A stretch of DNA of 35,602 bases from contig JAMCSN010000290.1 in assembly GCA_023381535.1 (NCBI GenBank), positions 1-35,602 of the forward strand, read 5' to 3'. Source of the DNA: Bacteroidota bacterium (GTDB taxonomy: Bacteria; Bacteroidota; Ignavibacteria; Ignavibacteriales; Melioribacteraceae). This document shows, one piece after another, positions 1 through 9,038 of this stretch. The notes under the pieces are model-generated. The model worked only from the letters and a program-made list of their open reading frames with translations. It had not been told where the DNA came from and made no database searches. Position 1 is the first letter of the stretch, and each line of letters opens with the position of its first letter. A program made the translations under genes and the position numbers.

Positions 1-67
1 AGATCCTTTTGAATTACAGAGGATTATTCAAATGAAAATTTATGATATACTTACTCTTGTAAAGTAA
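1..67 (+). CDS. Transposase, C-terminal 21 codons (cut by window edge)
   Basis: The frame beginning at base 2 reads DPFELQRIIQMKIYDILTLV followed by K and a TAA stop at 65-67. This is identical to the C-terminus of the transposase at 34818-35602 on the other strand. The catalytic core lies outside the window, so nothing can be said about whether this copy is intact. Confidence 0.85.
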   Translation, partial: DPFELQRIIQMKIYDILTLVK

Positions 68-197
68 TGTTATGTTCTACTATTGCCGTACGTTGATTAT
101 TTCTCTGCGCTTCCTTTATTTTGTTCGCTATAATATTTAGTCACCTAATGTTCTTTTTAATATTACAATAGTCAGATTTTATTATGAGGCAATGGGA
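1..197 (+). mobile_element. 3' end of an insertion sequence (left copy)
   Basis: Bases 1-197 are the reverse complement of 34688-34884 (position p pairs with 34885-p) with one difference seen, at base 128. The match stops abruptly at about base 197, so the element ends there or a base or two further on. It contains the last codons of a transposase (to base 67) and about 130 AT-rich non-coding bases. The rest of the element is outside the window. The end lies about 21 bases beyond the stop codon of the neighbouring aminotransferase gene. Confidence 0.9.
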
Positions 198-218
198 CAT
201 AGTTCCCAGTTCTACGTT

Positions 219-1451
219 CTACACTCTTTCACTCGCCTTCTCAAACTTTTCGATATATTTTTCGTTGAAAGACGCGATCGCTTTGTAAGCTTTCTCCAAA
301 ATATTTTCCGGCGGTAGGAATACTATTCTAAAATGTTGAGTGCCGGGCATTTGTCCGAATCCGCTGCCTGGAACAACAACAACTCCGGTTTCTTTTATTA
401 GCTGCGTAGTCCAATGTGCGTCGTTGGAAATATTATGAAGTCTCGGGAACGCATAGAACGCGCCTTCAGGTGCAACACACGAAATTCCCGGAACGGCATT
501 CATCATTTCTACAGTTAAGTTTCTCCGACCCGTCAATTTTTTCATTGCAACTTCAAGATGCGATTGATCTCCAAGCAGCGCCGGAGCTATTCCGTATTGC
601 TCAGGATGATTTGCAGATAAACGCGCCCGCAGCAATTTGTTGATCGCTTCGATGTAATCTTTTAAAACAGATTTGTTTCCGCTAACAATTCCCCAGCCGA
701 TTCTGAATCCCGGTACCATATAATTTTTCGACAGCCCTCCAAATGTGATCATCGGAACTTCGGAATTGAGCGCCGCAATCGATGTATGTTTCTTTCCATC
801 CATCAAAAGTTTATCGTAAATCTCATCGGCGAAGATTACAAGGTTGTGTTCTATCGCGAGATCAATAATTTGTTTCAAAGTTTCGGGAGAAGAATTAGAG
901 CCGGTAGGATTATTTGGATTGATTAAAATTATTCCACGCGTCTTGCTGTTAATTTTTTTTCTAATGTCATCTATGTTCGGCTGCCATCCGTTGCTTTCAT
1001 CAAGGTAATATGGATTTTCCATCGTTTGCAATTTACTTTGGATCGCAGTGTACAACGGATAACCCGGCGTCGGCGTCAAAACATTTTCACCGTCGTTCAC
1101 CAATGCAGTTAAACAAATGTCAATCGCTTCGCTTGCGCCGGTTGTTACAAAAATATCCTGAACGTTTTTAATTCCCTTCTTCTCGGCTTCTTTTTCAATT
1201 GCTTGAACGGCTTGCTTGATTCCCGACGACGGCGCATAACCGTTAAAATTTTTCAGCATCGCCTTGTAAGTTTCTTCGACCAAATGTTTCGGTGGTTCCC
1301 AATCAAAAAGATTCGGATCACCGATGTTGAGATACAGCATTTCCTTTCCTGTCTTCGCAACTTCGTTTGCAAGCACAACAATATCTCTCACGGCATAAGT
1401 AATGTTTTCGGTTCTAACTGCTGGTTTAATTACAAAGTTCGACATTTGCAT
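219..1451 (-). CDS. AlaA-like class I PLP-dependent aminotransferase
   Basis: A 410-residue fold-type I aminotransferase, full length for the family. It would move an amino group between an amino acid and 2-oxoglutarate or pyruvate in the cytoplasm. Visible motifs are NPNNPTG (178-184), ADEIYD (208-213, with the Asp that contacts the cofactor pyridine nitrogen), the Schiff-base lysine K242 in GGLSKNY and R250 in GFRIGW. From memory, the N-terminal LNIGDP region and the LSANHPEQ region look more like E. coli AlaA (glutamate-pyruvate aminotransferase) than AspC. The exact substrate is inferred. The start may be the second ATG at 1445, which has a GGA 6 bases upstream. It begins 17-23 bases after mazF on the same strand, so it may be read from the toxin-antitoxin promoter as well as its own. 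Confidence 0.9.
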   Translation of the reverse strand: MQMSNFVIKPAVRTENITYAVRDIVVLANEVAKTGKEMLYLNIGDPNLFDWEPPKHLVEETYKAMLKNFNGYAPSSGIKQAVQAIEKEAEKKGIKNVQDIFVTTGASEAIDICLTALVNDGENVLTPTPGYPLYTAIQSKLQTMENPYYLDESNGWQPNIDDIRKKINSKTRGIILINPNNPTGSNSSPETLKQIIDLAIEHNLVIFADEIYDKLLMDGKKHTSIAALNSEVPMITFGGLSKNYMVPGFRIGWGIVSGNKSVLKDYIEAINKLLRARLSANHPEQYGIAPALLGDQSHLEVAMKKLTGRRNLTVEMMNAVPGISCVAPEGAFYAFPRLHNISNDAHWTTQLIKETGVVVVPGSGFGQMPGTQHFRIVFLPPENILEKAYKAIASFNEKYIEKFEKASERV

Positions 1452-1468
1452 TCCAATTCAATTTAAGT

Positions 1469-1807
1469 TTATAATCCCAAAAGAAGCTTTAACTTTTTCT
1501 CAACTTCTTCCATTTTATTTTGAGGGGCGCTTCCCACTTTTTCCATCAATCGTGATTTTGATATCGAGCGAATATCCTCGCACTTAACGTAGCTTTCCAC
1601 TCTTAATCCGGATTCGTGCGGTTCCAATCGAACATGTAAAGGTATCTCTTTCATCTTCGACGTAATCGGGACGACAATTATTAAATCAGCCGCGCTTTCA
1701 TTAAATCCGTTCACGGAAAAAATTAGTGCAGGACGTATTCCAGCCTGTTCTCTGCCTTTTGCAGGATTTAGGTTAATCATCCAAATTTCGCCGCGTGCGG
1801 GGTTCAA
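1469..1807 (-). CDS. mazF: MazF/PemK-family mRNA interferase toxin
   Basis: A 112-residue toxin of the MazF/PemK/CcdB-fold family, whose members cut RNA, usually mRNA at short sequence motifs. The family hallmarks are RGEIW near the N-terminus (5-9), R25 in GIRPALIFS, and PITS (47-50), where the family's conserved Ser/Thr sits. The start is TTG at 1807. RGEIW must be included, no ATG lies upstream in frame, and AAAGGA sits just upstream inside the end of the antitoxin gene. It begins 3 bases after the antitoxin stop, the usual antitoxin-first order. The MazF assignment is strong; cleavage specificity cannot be read from sequence. Confidence 0.93.
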   Translation of the reverse strand: MNPARGEIWMINLNPAKGREQAGIRPALIFSVNGFNESAADLIIVVPITSKMKEIPLHVRLEPHESGLRVESYVKCEDIRSISKSRLMEKVGSAPQNKMEEVEKKLKLLLGL

Positions 1808-1810
1808 AGA

Positions 1811-2059
1811 TCAATTCCTTTTAATTCCGTCAGAGAGAGTTTTCTCCCAAAGTTTTCGTTCTTCTATTTCATCCTTAAAAGCCGTTTTACTTGCTTTCAA
1901 TTTAGAATATGCTTCGTTCACTTCATTCCAAAATTGAATTTCACGATAATGTTCCAATGCTTTCGAAATTATCTCTTGCATAGTTTTGCCCGAGTCTCTT
2001 TTTATTTCCTGAAGCAGTTTGTGAGTCTTCATATTTATTCTTACGATCGCTGTTGTCAT
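1811..2059 (-). CDS. Ribbon-helix-helix-like antitoxin of the MazF module
   Basis: An 82-residue protein directly upstream of mazF. The first ~45 residues (IVRINMKTHKLLQEI ... SGKTMQEIISKALEHYRE) look like a ribbon-helix-helix DNA-binding domain: a short basic strand followed by two helices. The charged C-terminus would wrap the toxin. By family logic it neutralises MazF and represses its own promoter. That promoter lies at about 2085-2114 and includes inverted-repeat arms AACAAA/TTTGTT (2081-2086, 2095-2100). The fold is inferred from pattern, and the role comes from its position next to the toxin. Confidence 0.82.
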   Translation of the reverse strand: MTTAIVRINMKTHKLLQEIKRDSGKTMQEIISKALEHYREIQFWNEVNEAYSKLKASKTAFKDEIEERKLWEKTLSDGIKRN

Positions 2060-2070
2060 TGTATCCTCGT

Positions 2071-2114
2071 TCTGTTTACAAACAAATATACGTTTTTGTT
2101 AACTATTTTATCAA
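2071..2114 (-). promoter_or_regulatory. Candidate promoter and operator of the MazF module
   Basis: Reading the - strand, TTGATA (2114-2109) is followed after 18 bases by TATATT (2090-2085), about 25 bases before the antitoxin ATG. The -35 hexamer overlaps the stop codon of the large upstream gene. Inverted repeats surround the -10: AACAAA (2081-2086) pairs with TTTGTT (2095-2100), and GTTTACAAAC (2074-2083) is a short palindrome. This layout fits repression by the antitoxin; binding is inferred. Confidence 0.5.
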
Positions 2115-5107
2115 CTTGGTTTTACAATTAATCCTTTGTTGCCGCGCCCATTTATTTTGATCGAGATTGGATTTTTCAAACAAACATGGTTGGTGAAATC
2201 TTTCTTTTCACAAATTTTTTGTTTCCGCAGCCAATCCCAATCGATGAATCCTTGCTTGGTGAAGTTATCTATCGTAAAGTATCCGACCTTGAACGAGGTT
2301 AGGTTCTGAAAAAAATGCGATCCCTGTGACGGCGAGACATTAAAATCTGTAAAGTTGGATTCTATGATTGCCTTTGCGCCGTTGATCTGTTCCCATGTTA
2401 CCGGAATACCAAGCCACGGATCGAGCGTGCCCCATCTGCCGACTCCAACCAACAAATAAGGTGTTTGGCTGTTTATCATTTTTGAATTGAACTGAGAAAT
2501 CTCGCGCGCAACTTCTCTTGTAAATTTCCGGTCGAACTTTTCCGGATCGACGTAAATAATATCTTTCACTTCGTCAATCACACCATGACCGAGAACTTGA
2601 CTGCTCTTGCAGATCAATCTTTCCATCTCATAGTTGTCAAGTTCCAACTCTTCTATTTCACCACTGATGACAAGCGGGCGAATTTGCAGCAGCGCAAATT
2701 CTTTCGGCTGTCTCGGCGGGACTGTAAGGTTAACCGCAAACTCTATTTCGATTGGCGAACCCGTTCCCCATGTGCCAAGTTCAAGAAGCAAATCCAAAAT
2801 TTCCGGCAGCGGAAATACTTTATATTTTAAAATCGGCGCGAGAGTAAAAACTTTTGGTCCGGCTCTTCGCACACCGTCATAGATTGTAAGATTATCATTA
2901 TCGTAAGTGGAACCGACTGCATCGAGCGTTCCGTCTTTTTCCGCTTCGGTTAACGGATATTTTTTTGTGAGACGTTCTTCATCAATATTTTTATCCGAGT
3001 ACTCTTCATACAAATCCAACGCAAAAAAATCTTTCGGTGTGTATTTCAACAAATCTTTTATTCCGCCGGCATTGAGCTGCTGCTGCGGATACTTCGGACA
3101 AAATCGAAACGTCAAACCGCCTTCCACAATTGCCTTTCCAAGTCCGGGTGCAACTGCCGCGGTTCCGTCCGTCGATTTTAGCGGCAGCGTAGGATAAAAA
3201 TTGTATGACTTAGCGATGCCGGAAAAATCCGGATAATATTTTCCATTGTGTTCCGCGCCAACCATTTTTTGAATTATAACCGCCATCTTTTCTTCTTCGA
3301 GGCGGTAAGTGGTGACCTTCATGTAGTCTTTTGATTTCTGGAAAAAAACCGAAACAAAAATTCTTTTAACGGCATGAAGAAGCTGTCTCAATCTAATATC
3401 AAGATTCGGATGATTGTTCGGAAGCATGAACGTATCGTAAACACCAGCAAACGGCTGACCTTGCGAGTCTTCAAGCAGACTTGAAGAACGTACGGCAAGC
3501 GGTTCTTTTACCAATTCCAGAAACGCGCGCAAACTTTCTACCGCATACTGTGGAAATTTCTTTGCATCGAAGAATTTGTCTTTAAGGTCTTCATCATCTT
3601 CGCACGTGAGAGCAAACTCCCGCAGATTATTATCGCTGAGAAACTGATCGAAAATATCCGTTCCTAGAACAACCGCTGGCGGCACAAATATCTTTACACC
3701 TTCAAACTTGTTGCGTATTTCAAAATTGCTTAGCAGACTGTTTACAAAACCGAGACCGCGCGCTTTGCCGCCAAGCGATCCGCCGCCGATGCGAGCAAAT
3801 GTTGTGGTAACATCAAATGTTTCTTTGTTGAAGTCGAGAATGACTCCAATCTGACGCGATTTACGGAATTCGCGGAGCGAGTCGATTAACAATTTTCTCA
3901 AAGCATGGATGGACGGAAAATCGCTAACTTTTTTCGGACGCAATTGATGAGCAAGCCAGAATTCCGTTCTTGCCTTCAGCCAATTCGAAAAATGATTACG
4001 CGATGCATGATACTTAATACTTTCATCGGGCACAACTGCAAGTTGTTCTTCTAGTTCCGTTAAATTCCTCGCTCGTCCAACCTCTTCACCGATTTCGTTT
4101 CTAAATACAAAATCACCGAAACCGAAGTTGTGCAACATGAAAGCTTTCAACTCTTCAAGCAATGTGGGCGAGTCTTTCAACAGAAATGAAGTTCCAATTG
4201 CAGAAGCAATTTTTTCATTCTCACTATTTGTTGACTGAAGCAGAATCGGAATATCGGGCTGAAGCTCTTTAACTTTTTTTGCAAAGACGATACCGGCTTC
4301 GGGATCCGGCATTCCTTTGCGCGTAAAATCTATATCGGAAATAATTCCAAGAACATATTCTTCGTACTTTTCGAAGTATGTCCAAGCTTCTTCGTAACTG
4401 GAACAAAGTAGAATTTTCGGTCGGGCGCGCATTCGCAAAAATTTGTGGGAAAGATTTATTCCTTCCGAAATCAAACTCTGGGATTGCTTAAGCACCTCCG
4501 TGTAAATGATCGGTAAATACGATGAATAAAATCTTATGTTATCTTCAATAAGAATTATAGTCTGAAGTCCGACACTTTTTGTATCGTGCTCAACGTTCAT
4601 TTTGTCTTCGAGGAATTTTATGATTCCAAGAACAATACTATAATCTCCCTGCCAGATAAAAACTTTATCGAAAATTGAAATGTCTTTCGAGGAAATTAAA
4701 TCGGTCATCTCACGGTTATCGTAGCTCAGCAGAACGATGGGGATATCGAGACCGTTTTCTTTTACCTTCTTAGCGAAAGTTATCGCGTTCATATCTTCGA
4801 TGTGAAGAGTTGTGATGATCAGATCAAACCGACGTTCTTCTTTAGCAAGCCGAATTGCTTCTTCACCATTAGACACCTGAACCAGTTCCGGTGAATGACT
4901 GAGATTCAAACCTTGGTATTCTTGTCGAATGAGTTCGTAAAGACGCTCGTCCTCTTCGAAGATATATGAATCATACAAACTGGAAACGAGAAGAATATCC
5001 CGTATGCGGAACCGCATGAGGTTGTGAAAATTCTGAAACTTAAGGTAACGGCTTTCCTTAAATGTTTCTTTATCAAATTTGATGACTTGGTTGCTCATAA
5101 GAATCAC
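2111..5107 (-). CDS. Receiver-receiver-PEP synthase-like ATP-grasp protein
   Basis: A 998-residue (or 995) multidomain protein. Residues ~35-170 look like a response-regulator receiver domain, but the phosphoacceptor position in the FDLIITTLHIED stretch is Thr (T100), so it is probably degenerate. Residues ~183-325 form a second receiver with acidic pair E188-D189, likely acceptor D258 in IISDIDF and K311 in FLLKD. From ~435 comes a pyruvate phosphate dikinase/PEP-synthase ATP-binding domain: GGGSLGGKARGLGF (440-453), LAVRSSSLLEDSQGQPFAGV (537-556) and a closing EIEF ... LLQIRPL (787-812). I cannot find the swivelling phosphohistidine domain (TSHAA-type motif) or the PEP-binding barrel, so ordinary pyruvate-to-PEP chemistry is doubtful. 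It is more likely a signal-controlled ATP-dependent phosphotransferase of unknown target. The start is GTG 5107 or ATG 5098; neither has a good ribosome site. Confidence 0.8.
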   Translation of the reverse strand: MILMSNQVIKFDKETFKESRYLKFQNFHNLMRFRIRDILLVSSLYDSYIFEEDERLYELIRQEYQGLNLSHSPELVQVSNGEEAIRLAKEERRFDLIITTLHIEDMNAITFAKKVKENGLDIPIVLLSYDNREMTDLISSKDISIFDKVFIWQGDYSIVLGIIKFLEDKMNVEHDTKSVGLQTIILIEDNIRFYSSYLPIIYTEVLKQSQSLISEGINLSHKFLRMRARPKILLCSSYEEAWTYFEKYEEYVLGIISDIDFTRKGMPDPEAGIVFAKKVKELQPDIPILLQSTNSENEKIASAIGTSFLLKDSPTLLEELKAFMLHNFGFGDFVFRNEIGEEVGRARNLTELEEQLAVVPDESIKYHASRNHFSNWLKARTEFWLAHQLRPKKVSDFPSIHALRKLLIDSLREFRKSRQIGVILDFNKETFDVTTTFARIGGGSLGGKARGLGFVNSLLSNFEIRNKFEGVKIFVPPAVVLGTDIFDQFLSDNNLREFALTCEDDEDLKDKFFDAKKFPQYAVESLRAFLELVKEPLAVRSSSLLEDSQGQPFAGVYDTFMLPNNHPNLDIRLRQLLHAVKRIFVSVFFQKSKDYMKVTTYRLEEEKMAVIIQKMVGAEHNGKYYPDFSGIAKSYNFYPTLPLKSTDGTAAVAPGLGKAIVEGGLTFRFCPKYPQQQLNAGGIKDLLKYTPKDFFALDLYEEYSDKNIDEERLTKKYPLTEAEKDGTLDAVGSTYDNDNLTIYDGVRRAGPKVFTLAPILKYKVFPLPEILDLLLELGTWGTGSPIEIEFAVNLTVPPRQPKEFALLQIRPLVISGEIEELELDNYEMERLICKSSQVLGHGVIDEVKDIIYVDPEKFDRKFTREVAREISQFNSKMINSQTPYLLVGVGRWGTLDPWLGIPVTWEQINGAKAIIESNFTDFNVSPSQGSHFFQNLTSFKVGYFTIDNFTKQGFIDWDWLRKQKICEKKDFTNHVCLKNPISIKINGRGNKGLIVKPS

Positions 5108-5199
5108 AATTGTGCGGCATTAAATTAAGGAACTGAAGTTTTGCATACTACAAAAAAATCTGTGTTAAGAGGGGGGAGTTTATTCGTTATTCGAATTGT

Positions 5200-5427
5200 C
5201 TAATCAGCCAAGAACTTATCAACAGTGACACCAATTTCCTTAATTATTGCTTTGACCGTTCCTTTGCGAATACTTTTACCTTTGTGGTGTGGAACTGGAA
5301 TTACTTTACCATCCTCATCTCTTACCCACAATTCATGTGATCCTTTACCCTGCCTGTAAAATCTGAATCCAAATTTCTTTATTCGTTTTGTAATATCTTG
5401 GTAGGAAAGCTCGGTTAATTTGGGCAT
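5200..5427 (-). CDS. hicA: HicA-family mRNA interferase toxin
   Basis: A 75-residue protein with the HicA/YcfA double-stranded-RNA-binding-like fold signature. It has a KKFGFRFYRQGKGSHELW segment holding the conserved catalytic His (H31), then VPHHKGKSIRKGTVKAIIKE, near the family's usual length. HicA toxins cleave mRNA and tmRNA. It starts 2 bases after the hicB stop (antitoxin first), so the two are co-transcribed. The call is firm; activity is unknown. Confidence 0.93.
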   Translation of the reverse strand: MPKLTELSYQDITKRIKKFGFRFYRQGKGSHELWVRDEDGKVIPVPHHKGKSIRKGTVKAIIKEIGVTVDKFLAD

Positions 5428-5429
5428 TG

Positions 5430-5681
5430 CTAAACACCGATTGGAAACGCAAAAGTCATTCGCTTATTTTTTGTTAAATCAAATTCATTAAAACCGAGCG
5501 ATTCATTTCTTTCTTTGCGATACTCAAAAATCATTTTTACAACTTCAATGCAATTGAAAACCGCTTCTTCAACAGTATCGCCTTCTGCAAATGCGCCTTG
5601 AATGCCTGGAATTCTTGCAAGAAAACCGTCATCATTTTTTTTTATCTCGATTGACGCCATTATTGCTTTGGATTTTTTCAT
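5430..5681 (-). CDS. hicB: HicB-family antitoxin
   Basis: A short HicB-type antitoxin of about 83 residues with a partial RNase H-like fold: IEIKKNDDGFLARIPGIQGA, then GDTVEEAVFNCIEVV, the usual strand-turn-helix order. I chose the ATG at 5681 over the GTG at 5702 because AAAGGA lies about 9 bases upstream of the ATG. It has no C-terminal DNA-binding domain long enough to recognise, so self-repression, if any, may need another factor. It is followed immediately by hicA. Confidence 0.87.
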   Translation of the reverse strand: MKKSKAIMASIEIKKNDDGFLARIPGIQGAFAEGDTVEEAVFNCIEVVKMIFEYRKERNESLGFNEFDLTKNKRMTFAFPIGV

Positions 5682-5759
5682 CTTAGCTTTTCCTTTTATC
5701 ACTTCTAATACAAAAATAACATATTTAACTACCTTCCGAAATCAATATTACTGTTAATT

Positions 5760-6023
5760 CTATCTATTATAAGCTTCTTTTCTATGCCGAGCATAAAAAA
5801 TAGTTACAACCTTATTTTCAGTATCAACCTGATAAATTACACGATAGTCTCCTACTCGTAAACGATAGCTCGATTCTGAACCTTTCATCTTTCTTGACTG
5901 AATTGGGAAGGGGTTTTCTGCAAGACTTTCAACTGCATTAAGAATGCGCGGAATAAATTGCTTATCAATTTTTCTCAGGTCATGTTCTAACGACCCTTTG
6001 CTGTCAATTTTAAATAAGCCCAT
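5760..6023 (-). CDS. RelE/ParE-superfamily toxin
   Basis: An 87-residue RelE-like toxin. The core SSYRLRVGDYRVIYQVD (51-67) with R54, R56 and R61, and the C-terminal YARHRKEAY (77-85), are the conserved basic patches of RelE family mRNA interferases. It overlaps the antitoxin gene by 14 bases, a sign of translational coupling. Sequence alone does not separate a ribosome-dependent RelE from a gyrase-targeting ParE. The YRLRVGDYRVIY pattern favours RelE. Confidence 0.9.
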   Translation of the reverse strand: MGLFKIDSKGSLEHDLRKIDKQFIPRILNAVESLAENPFPIQSRKMKGSESSYRLRVGDYRVIYQVDTENKVVTIFYARHRKEAYNR

Positions 6024-6192
6024 CAGATTTTAACTTTTTCTTAAGCTCTTCCAAATTGATTGCTGGCTCATCTTTTCTTTCTGCAATTACAGCAAGGTCG
6101 TGAACATCTTCCAAAAGTTCTTCATAATCTTCCATTGGCAAAATTATGGCTTTCTTAGTGCCCGATTCATCTACAATAAATTGAGTATCCAT
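6010..6192 (-). CDS. Phd/YefM- or RelB-like antitoxin
   Basis: A 60-residue antitoxin. The N-terminal half (TQFIVDESGTKKAIILPMED) looks like the Phd/YefM-type DNA-binding fold, and the acidic C-terminal helix (DEPAINLEELKKKLKSDGLI) looks like the toxin-wrapping tail. The ATG at 6192 follows a near-perfect AGGAGG site (complement of 6202-6207) at a good distance. It lies first in the operon and overlaps the toxin start by 14 bases. Confidence 0.88.
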   Translation of the reverse strand: MDTQFIVDESGTKKAIILPMEDYEELLEDVHDLAVIAERKDEPAINLEELKKKLKSDGLI

Positions 6193-6201
6193 AGCTAACT
6201 T

Positions 6202-6252
6202 CCTCCTAAATTACCTTTTGTATAATATAACTTATAAGATGAAATGCTGCAA
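6202..6252 (-). promoter_or_regulatory. Promoter and ribosome site of the RelBE-like module
   Basis: On the - strand, TTGCAG (6252-6247) is followed after 17 bases by TATATT (6229-6224). AGGAGG (6207-6202) then precedes the antitoxin ATG by 9 bases. The AT-rich TTATAAGTTATATTATA stretch around the -10 has dyad character and could be the antitoxin operator; that part is inference. Confidence 0.55.
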
Positions 6253-6312
6253 AAATAAAAAGCTCACTCCGTAAACACGCAACAAGCGCGATGCTTTCTA
6301 TCCAAAATGTAA

Positions 6313-6425
6313 AGACGCCCCCTCAGCCTCGGCGAGACCGCCCGCTTCGACTCGCCCGCCTAGACTCGACATCTAGTCGAGGCTGGCGTCTTCGCGAGGT
6401 GAGAGTCTCGACGGGTGGAGCGTCT
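6313..6425. repeat. GC-rich complex palindromic element
   Basis: A GC-rich block of about 113 bases in AT-rich intergenic DNA. The central hairpin pairs CTCGAC (6365-6370) with GTCGAG (6376-6381), and CGCC (6357-6360) with GGCG (6385-6388). AGACGCC (6313-6319) is inverted as GGCGTCT (6385-6391). AGACGCCCC (6313-6321) also nearly mirrors GGAGCGTCT (6417-6425). There is no T-run to make it a normal terminator and no convincing reading frame. It resembles REP- or MITE-like palindromic units. The remaining bases of the 6193-6452 gap hold the RelBE promoter and nothing else I can identify. Confidence 0.6.
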
Positions 6426-6452
6426 ATATAAAAAGAAAGATAAAAACAATAT

Positions 6453-8135
<1,683 letters not shown>

Positions 8136-8981
8136 TTAGTTCTTCGAGAAAGTTTCGGTCGGAAATTTTTTCCGTTCACCTTCAGCCGTACCAACTTTTG
8201 AATTATTAAAGACTGTGTACGAATCGCTCGCAGACCACCAATTCAAGGGCATCTTCAATTTATATGATACTTCCTTTCCCCTTCCGTCATCAAGATATTT
8301 CCGGTGATCTGTTATGAATTCAAAATGCGAGATTGAAAAAAGTTTTCCCATTGGGGTTATTTTGGAAAGTATTGCATCAGAATTCTTCGCGAACACGGGT
8401 ATTAGAATAGCAGAAAATAGAATTTTCATATCGAGGAGGAATGATTTATTCTCCTCGTAAAAAAGGTCCATACCAATTAAGTTGTCAATGCCTAACTTGC
8501 GGTCGCCAATAATCTGCCACATGCCTGCTATGCCGGGTTTGGATTTGATCTTTTCACGAATCTTGTTTTGTTCGGCAAATTTATTTTTAATTATTACCAA
8601 ATCTTCAAGCATGAAAGGACGGGGACCGATAAAACTCATCTGACCCAAAAGAACATTATAAATTTGCGGCAGTTCATCAAGTCCAGTACGGCGCAGCCAC
8701 TTTGCAAATGGTGTAAGCTCTCTTGATATATCCGGCAGAACAAAAATATCTTCCGGTTTTAGATGTTTTAATTTATCCGAGCAATTTTTTTTGATCGTCC
8801 GGAATTTGAAAATTGTAAAATGCTTAAGGTTGAATGCCAGACCTCTTTTCTGAAAGAAGAATGGACTTTCTTTTAACTCAATTGTAAGAAGAATTGAAAA
8901 CAGAATTTGTAACGGCAAGCTGAGAACTACCAGCAGAGACGCGAATGAGAAATCAAAAAGCGGTTTGAAAATATGATGCAA
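8136..8981 (-). CDS. Short-form bacterial sugar-1-phosphate transferase
   Basis: A 281-residue polyprenyl-phosphate sugar-1-phosphate transferase of the PglC/WcaJ C-terminal type. These enzymes start surface glycan assembly by moving a sugar phosphate from a nucleotide sugar to undecaprenyl phosphate. One hydrophobic re-entrant/membrane helix (about 11-33) is followed by KFRT (59-62), the DE catalytic pair D102-E103 in RRTGLDELPQ, SFIGPRP (116-122) and KPGIAGMWQ (148-156). It lacks the N-terminal multi-pass region of WcaJ-type enzymes and has about 60 extra C-terminal residues of unknown role. The start is TTG at 8981, as no ATG is available before the conserved region. It uses the lipid made by UppS, encoded elsewhere in the window. 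The sugar is unknown, and no other glycosyltransferases are adjacent. Confidence 0.9.
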   Translation of the reverse strand: MHHIFKPLFDFSFASLLVVLSLPLQILFSILLTIELKESPFFFQKRGLAFNLKHFTIFKFRTIKKNCSDKLKHLKPEDIFVLPDISRELTPFAKWLRRTGLDELPQIYNVLLGQMSFIGPRPFMLEDLVIIKNKFAEQNKIREKIKSKPGIAGMWQIIGDRKLGIDNLIGMDLFYEENKSFLLDMKILFSAILIPVFAKNSDAILSKITPMGKLFSISHFEFITDHRKYLDDGRGKEVSYKLKMPLNWWSASDSYTVFNNSKVGTAEGERKKFPTETFSKN

Positions 8982-9038
8982 TTTTATATTCTCAGTTAAC
9001 TTTACCGAACAACTTAAGAAAAAAATTTACATCATCAA

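Noticed and set aside
416..643. Open frames opposite known genes, such as 416-643 and 1203-1466 over the aminotransferase, 2585-3197 over the ATP-grasp gene and 6726-7252 over gdhA
   Set aside because: They lie inside well-supported genes on the other strand, have no family resemblance or ribosome site, and follow the codon pattern of the real gene.
6313..6425. Reading the GC-rich palindrome as an intrinsic terminator for gdhA
   Set aside because: The structure is long and branched, with no T-run on the gdhA sense strand after the stem.
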